NCBI GenBank assembly: GCA_028564675.1
Contig: JAOVVO010000186.1
Span: forward strand, 1-64,000
Source of the DNA: Onchocerca lupi
Lineage: Eukaryota; Nematoda; Chromadorea; Rhabditida; Onchocercidae
Reading direction: 5' to 3'
DNA length: 64,000 nucleotides
In this document: in pieces, positions 48,176 to 58,781 of the stretch
Layout: each line of letters starts with the position of its first letter
How positions within the stretch are numbered: position 1 is the stretch's first letter
The notes under the pieces: generated by a model
Told to the model about the DNA's origin: nothing
The model's input: the letters and a program-made list of their open reading frames with translations, nothing else
Databases searched by the model: none
Position numbers and translations under genes: made by a program

Positions 48176-51100
48176 ACTATGATAGTAATTTTTTGAATTT
48201 TGAAAATTCATAAGCAATCTATGAAGATATATTTTGGATTAAAAAAAAAATTATTCTTATAATTAATTCCATTAGAATTAAATAAATATTCTAATATAAT
48301 TACTTATTGTAAGGTATGCAATTTTAGTAATTTTTTTATTTTAATGCTCATCTTAATTTTCTTCTTTGAAAAAATTATTCCATTAAACTTGTTTTTTCTA
48401 TTTCAACTAATTTTAATATTTTCTTTAAAATTTCTCTTCCATTAAATCAATTTTTTGTGCTTCAGCTTTTAAAGAAAAGTACAAATTCTTGTTAAAGTAA
48501 TTTTTATATCTAAATTTGCTTTCTTACTAAATTTATTTGTTCGATTGAATTCGTTGTTTTCATTTTAATATCATGTCATTAAATTTTATTATTTCTCCCA
48601 GTTCGCATCTCTGTCGAACAAATTAAAACTAATTTCTATCATTAAATTTAACAAAACTATGATTCTTCCTTGCTAGCAACTTTCAAAAAAGCCAAGAATG
48701 ATTATCTTGACTTAATATTAGTCCTTATACTTTGTCTTCAAATTATGCTAAGTCTTGATTTTAATTTTTATTTCTGGAACAATGATGAATTTTTGATTTG
48801 ATATTAGATTAAATTTTTTAACGTTTTGTGCAATAGATTTGATTGAATTTGAAAAAGTTGCTTTGTTTTTTAATAGTAAGCACTAAATTTGCTATTTTTA
48901 CTTTTTCTCTTTATTCTAATTTATATATTTTTATGAATTGACCTTTTTTTGAAAAAATTAAACTACGGCTAGTTGCCAATTTTTTTCGATCTAACAAAAA
49001 AACTTAATTTTTTTTGTTTTTTTTTTTTTTTTTTAAGATGTGGAGGAATTTGAAAATTTTCAAATTAAATTCACTAAATTTTTCTCTTCGGAATTATCCC
49101 ATCTGTTATGCTAATTTGATCAACTAAATGTAGTACATATTTTTATAATGCTTGAGATTTTATGTAAGTTTTACTAAGTTAATATTTGATAATTCTAGCT
49201 TTATCTGATTTCAATTGTTTAAACTTTTTCATCATGCTTGAGATATCCAGAAATATATCCTTTCTTCTCTCGCTACTATCAGAATATTAACATGCGAAGT
49301 GATATCCAGGATAAATATTGCAGGATTATCCGTTTTCACTATTTCAAATCCTGAATAATATTGTAGAATTTTCATGATTATTTAGAAGACAATTGAATTG
49401 ATGTTTACAAAATGATCTTAAGTCTATCGTAATTTCTCTGTTATATTGGCATGTTTTAATTAATTTCGTCAGTAAATGAACGACATTTCGTTCATTCTTT
49501 AAAAGTAGAATTGCAAAATTAATTTTTTCATTAATCCATTGATGCCTTCTAACTATCAAATCGAAAATTTCAATTTTAGAATACTAAGCTTTATCTTCTA
49601 TTCCATTAAATTCGCATTGCACATTAATTTCATAGAATTGGATCAATCTTTTATTTTATATTTAAAGTAATAATATATGTAACTATTAAAAGATTCCATT
49701 TTGGAAATAAAAAAAGAAATTGAGGACCATATAATTTGATAAATACAGCAATAAAAAAAAAAGTTAGGCGATTTTTAATTTCAGAGTATAAAAAGGGTAA
49801 TTAAAATTAGATTCTAATTCAAGCCAAAATATATAGATGATTAAGTTGAATATTTTAAGGGTATGTTTTAATTTATTCAACAATTGATGAAAATGCAAAA
49901 AATGAAATAAATAAATAAAATAAAAAGCTTTATAGAATTAAATTAAATTCTAGTTAAAGTGTAAAGATCACAATGAATTGAAAACAAAATTCTTAGAAAA
50001 AATCAAAATTTTGCTATTAATTAAAATTAAATTTATAATTGGATTATTTGCATGTACATGTAATTTATATATTTATTTATTTAAATGCTTATATTTATAT
50101 TTACATATGCTAATTAATAAATGCACATGTAAAAAACGCGACAATTTAAACAATTTATTGAAAATAATGCAGCTTTATGAAGAAAAAAAGTATTTTAAAA
50201 AGTTATCGAATTTAATTTCAGAAGAAATAAATTAAAATTAAAGAAACTATAAATTATTCTTTCGAAATTTTGAGCAAGCTAAAAAAGAAAAGACGGCGGA
50301 AAATCGAGCGAAACAAAAAAAGAGAGAAAAAGAAAGATGAATGAAAGATAAATACAGAAACGAAATCAAATGATTGAAATATTTTCAATATTTTTAAATA
50401 AAATTCATATATGATAAATTTTTTATTGAAAAGAAAGAAGAATAGAAGAGAATGAAAAAAAAAAAAAAAAAAAAAAAAAGACGATTATATGACGATTTTC
50501 AATTCAAAAAATATCAAATAGGCTATTGTCACCAATTTTTATCCCATCATAATGTCATATCATCTCATCCATATTGAAATTATAAACTTATTATCAATCT
50601 TTTTTCAATTCCTTCATCTTATTTCATGCAAATTTTTCCTCTTCATTTCTTTCTTTCCTCCAATTTCTTCTTCATACATCAGCTATGATAATTATTTGAC
50701 CAGATATTTTGTTCCAGAAAAGTCGGAAATGGAAAACTAAAAAAAAAATAAAGAAGAAAAAATCTGAAATAGTTTTGTTTTCCAAATATTTTTAATATTT
50801 TATATTGAATATTTTGAAGAAAAAAAAATGAAAGAGATTTTTTTCCTTTTTTTTTCTTTTATCTATTCTTCTTTCCCCCTTTTTTTTTTTTTTTTTTTAT
50901 GATTTTAACTCCTTTTTCTTGTCTGCTCAGCAAAAATTTTTCAAATTCTTTAACTTTTTTTTCCATATCTATAACGATTAAAATTATCGATCAACAATTT
51001 TACTATTAGCTGTTGTATGTTTAAAAAAGTTTTATTCTATTTTAACATAAATTTACTTTTAGGCAATAATTTTTATTTGTTATAGATTATCTTTTTCTTT

Positions 51101-51589
51101 TTTTTCAAACAATGAATATATTAATTATCGTAATTTATTTCATTAAAATATTTACGTTTATAAAAAAGAATTGTTTTTTGTGACAAAATTTCTTTCTTTT
51201 TATTGTCTTCAATTGTTTTATTCCATTTTATTCATTTATTTTTTCATTTTTTTTTTAGTCAAATTGTTCAGCATTAAGAAAAAAATTAATTTTAATAATG
51301 TTTTTATTCTATCAATTCATTCCTTATTTATTAAAAAAAATTTTTCCTAACAAATATCAAGTCAAATTATTAAAATTAATTTTAAAAAAAAGTGTGAGAA
51401 AATTATGTCAATTTTTAAATTAATGTAGTAATTTGTATAATGATTTCCCTCATGTTTTTCATGATATAAGATGATCAATCATTAAAAATTTAATTACAAA
51501 TATTATTTCGAATTATCAGTTCAAGAAAATGATATTAATTGACGTTAAGATTTGACATGATGAATTAATATTAAAATTAAGAAATTATC

Positions 51590-51960
51590 ATAAAACATCA
51601 AACATAGACGGTGAATTATCTATAAGACCGAATGATAAAAAGATTCGATTTGGTCGATTTGCACGTCCGAATCGTTTCGAACCTTCGATTCTGATAATTT
51701 TGACGTGCAAATCGAGGTGTAAGATTGAAAGACTAATGGAACACTGAAGCAGCTGATTCCTTCTGAAGTTTCTCTCAGAATAGCTTTGGCATGTAATAAA
51801 GCTGTTATATTCGGTAAAGTGAATGATTAGAGGAATTGTGGGAAGAAACATTATGTTCAATCGAGTATGAATGACTCGTTTGCTTGAATGAAGCATAGAC
51901 ATTGAATGTGTGTGCTCCAAATAGACGATTTTACCGTTGTGGAATGAACCGAATGTTGAT
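51590..51960. other. GC-richer island with nested hairpin and open frames on both strands
   Basis: Base composition is clearly less AT-rich than the flanks. A perfect 13-bp inverted repeat (CGATTTGCACGTC at 51655-51667 and its complement at 51702-51714) encloses a second 6-bp stem (GAATCG at 51669-51674, CGATTC at 51686-51691). A 110-codon frame is open on the minus strand (51920-51588), and a plus-strand frame across the hairpin includes DKKIRFGRFARPNRFEPS. No protein family was recognised. It could be an exon, a structured RNA or an old insertion. Confidence 0.45.
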
Positions 51961-54547
51961 CAACGATGGTTGTTGCTATTTTAATTGTCTTGTAAAATTT
52001 ATTTTCATAAAATTATTCCATTAAATTAATTCAAAATTAATTTAATTTCAAAATAGCCAAAAAAAAAAAAAAAAAAGAAATTACTTACAAATTCAATAGG
52101 ATATAAATATCTTTGTAAACGAATCTTATCATATGAATATATGAAGTATAAATTTATCACATTTATTAATCAGTATTTTAAATTTGAAAATTTTGCCTTG
52201 AAAATTTGTTTTAATAAAATTGTTTCATTAAATTAAACATTGAACTTTGAATTAATTATATGCAAATATAAAATACAACAAAAAAAAAAATCAAATACAA
52301 ATATAATAATACAAAGTTATTTTTACATATATATGTTATTTTTCACATATAATTCTTATAAGTTCTTTTTACACTTCAGATATTTGAATTTAAGAAAGAA
52401 ATTTCAACGATTGATTGATTAATTAGTGCGATAAGGTAACATTTATAATGGACACACCTTTACAAAAGCCTTCTCATTCTTTTCTTCATTTGCTGTATTT
52501 TCTGCTCGTTAGTTTGTAATAAAGAAAAGTGATTCCTTCTATTAATTATTGATGAAATTATTTTGCAAACTGTTTTTTTTTCCCTTTATCATCCGGCATT
52601 TCATTTTCATTTCTTCTTCCCAATCAAATTTACTTTTGATTACGATTTCATACATCATTTTAATCGATTATAACTTCAAATTATTTTTTTTTTTTTTTTT
52701 TTTGATTATCGTTTTTGGCATTTTTTCTTTCCTTCTCCGTCTCATTTATCGTTCCTTATCAGTGTTAACTGATTATTGAAAAAAAGCAATTTTCTTGTTT
52801 CTACTTTTCCATCCATTAACTTTGAGAATTTTATTAATATTAATTCTATAATTTTTAATAATAGTATGAGTAAGGAAAAGAGGAAAAAGTGAAGAAGAAG
52901 GAATATGTTTTGATTTATTTATTTGTTCTTGATTTTTCGATTCACCTTTCTTTTCATTATTTCTTATCGGATGGTTTTGTTAGTTATTCTACCATATGTC
53001 TTCTATCCTTTTTTCAGTTTTATTTATTTCTGCATAGTCATTTCCGATTATATTTTCCTATTCTATTCAGCTTAAATTATCTCTTATTTGATTCATTTTG
53101 AATCAGATTTAATCTGAATTACAATTCAATCAAATTTAATCATTATCTAGCTACAAGACCTTTTAATTCGTAATATTTTGATAAAATGCAACTTTAAAAT
53201 CTTGCAATTTATATTTGTTAAAAAATGTTCAGGAAAGTCGTAGAAATAAAATGAAGGAATTCGAATAGTTATTAATTAAACTTTTAATGATTTATTCTCC
53301 GATGATTAACGACATAATATAAAATGCTCAAGCATATTACTTCATAGTTTGCTGCCACAATTAGAAAAGGTAATAAGACTATTATTTTTACTTAATTACT
53401 ATTGAAATGAATTAAAACCGAGAAATTTACCAATAAATCAATCAAACTTCTTACTTATCTGTAATTTTATTATTTAAATGGTTTGTTTACATAGATATTA
53501 TTCTGGCCGTATTAATTCACTTGCTCTGTTTCAAATTATTTGTTTCACTTGTGAAAATGAGAAAAAAAAAAAAATCAAAGGAACTAAAGCTTTTCAAACT
53601 TAGGAATTCGCTTCGTTTTTGCTGAATATTGATTTCTTTTTTTTCTTTTTTCAACATGAATTAAAAGTTTCTTCCATCTTCCTCTTTTTTTTTTTTGAAT
53701 TTTGCCGAATTTTTTATCTCCTTAAAGTTCTCAGTTATATATATATATATTTATTCAAATCCACATTTTAAATAAGATCAAAAAGAAAAAATAGTAAATT
53801 CATATAAATTAATAATAATGGGCATTTTTGATTTGTCATTATTTTTCATATTTTCTGTCTTTTCTTTGCTTTTTTTTTTTTTTTTTTGAAATTTAAGTTA
53901 GATCATATTTTAATTTAATCCAATGAATCTGTATTGAACTATTAATTTTGATACATTGATCTATTGAATTGATCTATGCTACAATCTATGTCCATGGTCA
54001 TCGAAGAAATTCTCAATTTATTTGATTTATTGATTTTTTTTAAAATGATGAAAAAACCATAGCTGTAGCAATTTCTTGACACATTTTAAAAATGTAAAAT
54101 GATGAAAATTAAAATGACCCCAACTGTAATCAAATAAAGTCAAAAACTTCGATGAAAATTCGGTAAGAAAAAAGGAAAAAAAAAAGACAATTCAGCCCTT
54201 CCTTATTTTTATTATCATATCGCTATTTCGCTGTCTACATATTAAATATAACTAATAATGATTTTACATTTTCCGTTTCATCGTCGTCGTCATCTTCATC
54301 GCCTTCTTCTTTCAACAGTAAAAAGGTCACTTGAAGGACATTGCCATTTTCAAAAAACAAATTTAAAGATGAAAAAAGAAAAAAAAGAAAGAATTCAAAG
54401 CTAGCGATTAATGTTAATATTTACATAGTTTCCCATTAAACGTCTAAATATACTTTTCTATATAGTTTCAAATTCTATTCAAAATATTTTGACTTATTCA
54501 TTCAAAAAAAAAAAAATTATCGATTTCTTTCTTATCATATATACACA

Positions 54548-54655
54548 AATAATTAATAATAATAATAATAAGTCAAAATATTAATAATAATAATAAAAAT
54601 TAATTAATAATAATAATAATAACTGTAAAAATAATTATTAATAACAATAATAAAT
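54548..54655. repeat. AAT trinucleotide tract
   Basis: Interrupted TAA/AAT microsatellite in three blocks separated by GTCAAAATAT-type and AACTGTAAAA-type interruptions. Confidence 0.9.
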
Positions 54656-55315
54656 TATTGTGAGATAAATGTTTCATTTCTAAATTTATCATTTAAGCAA
54701 TGATATTCTGAAACTTTTCGCTGATAGAATGTCTAAAAGATGGTAATATAAATAAGTAGGAATGATATATTTCTTAAACGTATTTTTTCATCTATCAATT
54801 GATATATCTTTTGCAAAAAAAATTTTGCGCGAAACTGTTAGTAAAAATTACAAATCATTAGGGAGGTATCGTAAAACTGCTAACTTTCAGACTGCTAATT
54901 ATTCTCTAAGATCATAGATTATAATCGAGTAATTATATTATAATTATAATCGAATAATGTTAACCATTCTAATTAGCTAAACTTCCAATTAAATCATCGA
55001 TGAACATATTACTTGATAATGACATGTACGTATCCATCAATATGTTGAATGTATTCGATAGAAGTAAAATATTAATTATTCATGTTTAATTAAACCATCA
55101 AATTATTCCCGCTTATTTCGTCCCTTTTATTAGTGGAACTATCTGAAGGTTCCATTTATCAAAATAGATCAATTTCTGGTCATGATAATGGAGTAAACGG
55201 AAGTATTCATATCGTAGCTTTAAAACTAAAATAATTTATGGCTCTTGCCTATATCGACTCAAAATAGAGACTTAACAAAAGAATGATACGAAAGAAATGG
55301 AAGAGTATGGGGACG

Positions 55316-56130
55316 TATACGCTCATGCGTGGGTGTGCGTATGTGTGTGGGCGTGTATCTATATGCGTGAGTGTATCTGTGTGTGGGCGTGTAAATACAT
55401 ACACGGGTGTATGTCTGTTTGTGTGTGAGTGCGAATATGTGCACATGTGTAGGTGTGCATGTGAATGTCTGTGTATATGTATAGGTTTGTGTCTGGTGTG
55501 TGGGCGTGTATGTGAATCGTATCTAAACGCGTGGATGTGTGTCTGTAAGGCATGCATGTGAATGCATGTGTATATATATGTGTGAGTATTTGTAATGTAA
55601 TGCGTATCTATATACGTGAGGACATGTGTCTTGTGTATCGGTGTGCATATAAATGCATGCAAGTATATGAAATGCGTGAATGTAAAAGTGTATGTATGTA
55701 TGTGAACGTACATATAGGCATATTCCTGTGTGCATGTGGATACGTATGTAATGTATGTGAGTGTATGTGACGGATGGATGTAATGAGTATGAGAATATTG
55801 CTCGAGACAAGTGGGAGGGACATCCTGTCGGGAACAAACGAATGCACAACGAGAAAAAACCACAAAAAGAGCAATAAAGCAGGCAAGATCTGAACTGTTG
55901 TGTATGTGTGTGTGTATGTGTATGTCTGTGTGCATACGCATGTCACATGCATGTAATTAGATATGTGTATGTGAATATATGTCAACATATGTATTTATTT
56001 GTGTGTGTGTGTATGTCAATGTATGTCTGCATATGAGTGTTTGTATATGTGGGTGTATATGTATGTGGGTGTGTATGTGTATGGGTATGTGGGTGTGTAT
56101 GTATGTGGGTATGTGAGTGTGTATTTGCAT
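55316..56130. repeat. GT-rich alternating purine-pyrimidine block, 0.8 kb
   Basis: Degenerate TG/TA/CG dinucleotide sequence rich in GTGTGT, GTATGT and GGGCGTGTA. A stretch of about 110 bases with ordinary, GC-richer sequence (55791-55898) interrupts it. The region could adopt Z-DNA. Every long open frame here, including the 230-codon histidine- and threonine-rich minus-strand frame, is a translation of the repeat. Confidence 0.9.
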
Positions 56131-56269
56131 GTTCGAAATCCATTAAAAAGATGGTTTGATGGAAGAAAAAGCTAAGTGATGGCTTCGTTTTCTTCTTCTT
56201 TATAAAATTTTTTTCCATCATTTCTTATCCATTTATCGTTATCCTATCATATCATTATCAAAATCATTA

Positions 56270-56612
56270 TCATTGAAAGAGGAAAATATTCCAAAAATTT
56301 CCGTATTGTTAGAGCATAGAAATGACATTCATATTTTACCGTAATCATGACAAAATATTCATCATTGTCACGTAACACGTCTTTGCTATCATTCTAATTG
56401 CCATTACGATTACTATTTGATTGATATATTTCTTATCATACGAAGAGAAGAAAGAGAAGAATATTCTAAAATTTCTCGGGATGATGAAATATTTGTTATA
56501 GCATGGAAATTATAGACGTTTTACCGTAATCATGACAAAATATTCATCATTGTCACGTAACACGTTTTTGCTATCATTCTAATTACTACTAAGATTACTA
56601 TCTGATTAATAT
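56270..56612. repeat. Tandem duplication, 185-bp period
   Basis: A conserved block beginning TTTTACCGTAATCATGACAA is present at 56334 and 56519 and continues nearly unchanged for about 60 bases (through CGTAACACGT and TGCTATCATTCTAATT). The outer parts are more diverged. Confidence 0.85.
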
Positions 56613-57665
56613 TAAATTATAATTTAACCATCCATTATCGTTCACACTGTAATTTGTTATTTTCCAATTTCTATTCGTCTACTTTTCGTCCGTTAATTTG
56701 AATGTCAACCACACACGATATGAATGAATCAGCCATCTTCCCCAAAATGAAATTATAATTTTAATCTAAGAAATGGAGTAATTGTTGTTTTGAGTATTCA
56801 AAAATAAAGATAGTATGGTTATGAGTTATACAAAAATTTGGCCAAATAATTCTGTTCAAATATGTTGTAAAAATAAATTAAACTAACATCTTTCAATTTC
56901 ATAAATTTAAATTTCAAGTTATTTCAATCAAGAAATTAGAAAATACTTTCGAATAGTTTCCTATTAGTTTTATTTTTGTAAAATTTTCATTCAGTATTTT
57001 TGTGGAATACGTTTGATATTTCATTTTCTCTCTCTTTTTTTTTTTTAAAATTTAAATTTAAATATGTTTTTGCAGAAATTATTATCTTTTTTTTTTGATT
57101 TGTGGCATTAATCGAAGTGAAAAAAAGCGACATTAATTACTGCAACTATTATTATTTTTACTACTATTACTGCAACTATTACTGTATTAAAACGAGAAAT
57201 TTGAAATAATTTAAGCACTGATATTTGTGGCCAATTATTGAGCCTATTCTTTTCGTTCTTTTCATACTATCATTCATCTACCAATTAATTAATTAATCAT
57301 TACTATTGCTATTATCAGCAAATGTTACAAATTATCCAAAAAAATAAAGAAATAAAGTAAAATAAAAAAAAAGACGATAACGAAAAAAAAAAGCGAGAAT
57401 GAATAATTTATGGATCAATATGAATATTGCTTATAATTTGTATTTCAATATTAATCTAAAATAACAAGTAAACAATAATAGTAACAACAACAATAACTGT
57501 TTAATTACAAGAAACAAGAAAAGAAGAAAAAAACGAATATTATTACCAATTTAAAAAAAAAAAAAAAAGCTTAAAAGAAGCATCTGAAATATTTGACTGC
57601 AATAAATTCTAAATGAAATTCAACTTTACAAATATTCTTATTATTCTTACTACTACTATACTGTA

Positions 57666-57848
57666 ATGGAATATTGGCAAGGGCCAAAAACGAAATTACA
57701 ATATCATTTTATACCAATATTATTATTACTATTACTACGAAGTACATTTTGCAGTGCGGAAATTAGTAGTAATCCTAAAAATGAACAAACAAAAAAATTG
57801 GAATCAATTAGCAATTCAGCAGCAATTATTGCCGATACTTCTGTTAAG
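57666..57848 (+). CDS. First exon of an unidentified secreted or membrane protein
   Basis: ATG at 57666 opens 61 codons that run to a GTTTGT donor at 57849, leaving phase 0. The peptide starts MEYWQGPKTKLQYH and continues into a leucine-rich hydrophobic core (FIPILLLLLLRSTFCSA), a classical signal peptide with likely cleavage near residue 31. The mature part begins EISSNPKNEQTKKLES, polar and without cysteine. Codon choice and composition stand out from the surrounding AT-rich DNA. No family was recognised, and no second exon was found in the remaining 6 kb, which suggests a long first intron. It could instead be a chance open stretch, but signal peptide plus donor together make a real exon more likely than not. 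Confidence 0.55.
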
Positions 57849-58746
57849 GTTTGTTTTTTTTCTTTTTTTTTTAATTTGATAATTTCATTTTTTTTTCTTT
57901 TTTATTTTTTCGTTAAAAAAATAAAATCAACAAAGTTGGTTCAATGTTAGTTTAATTTAAATCAAATAAATGATGATAAAGAAGGGCTTTTTTTTTTCTC
58001 TTTGTAAAGAATAGAATTAATAAAATTGAAAATATTAATCTTAATAAAAATTAAATAAATGATGATAAATAATATAATAAAGTTGAAAAGTTTTGGTTAG
58101 TTTTGATTTAACTTATGTAAATAGTGACAAATAATGGATTTTCCTTCTCTTAAAAAAAAGCAAAATTAGTGAGGTTACAAAATATTAATTTTAATTAAAA
58201 TTAGGGAAATAATTACTTCTTCAAGTTAGCAAATTAATTCTGCCGTTTTCTCTTTTTTTGCATCGATTTTTGCTCGTTTCATCTGGAAATAATTTTAAAA
58301 AATTGACAATCAAAGTGGAAAAAAGAAAAAAAAGAGAGAAAAGGAAGTATTGATAGAACAGGTTATTACTTATTTTCAACAATTAAATTACTACTATTAT
58401 TACTTAAATATATTGAAAATTATTCTTGCAATTTATCATTAACAATCATTTTTCACATTTCAATAATGAAAATCGATCAAATAAGTTAAATCAAGCAAAA
58501 TTATGAGACATTTCCAATGATCATTTTAGTATTTGAATTACTACTATAAAAAATACATTTATTGATTGAATCGAAAATAATAAGTTTTATATTCACCCTG
58601 TTCACTCTTTTTTGTTTCTATTATTGCCATATCTTATGGTGATTTATCATTAGAAGGTAAAGATACGTGATTTAACAATTAAATTAAAATACTTTTAATT
58701 TAATTTACCGGATCAATAATGACGATGATTTCAATTTTTCCTTTTT

Positions 58747-58781
<35 letters not shown>

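Larger units (their letters stand above)
41517..57665. other. 16-kb stretch with no confident gene
   Basis: The last glypican exons should lie here, on the plus strand, because a new plus-strand first exon starts at 57666. No exon with glypican-like CW.G.RY or NPE motifs could be identified. Two weak candidates are a phase-compatible open stretch at 42269-42359 and a possible terminal exon at 55134-55234 with two N-glycosylation motifs. The rest is low-complexity DNA with the repeats listed separately. Confidence 0.5.

Noticed and set aside
49280..49356. Possible glypican C-terminal motif (IAGLSVFTISNPE)
   Set aside because: A stop follows immediately, the acceptor phase does not match exon 7, and the rest shows no glypican similarity.
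55249..55988. Long minus-strand open frames (up to 230 codons) rich in His, Thr and Tyr
   Set aside because: They are translations of the GT-rich repeat; overlapping frames are open on both strands, as expected for a dinucleotide tract without stops.
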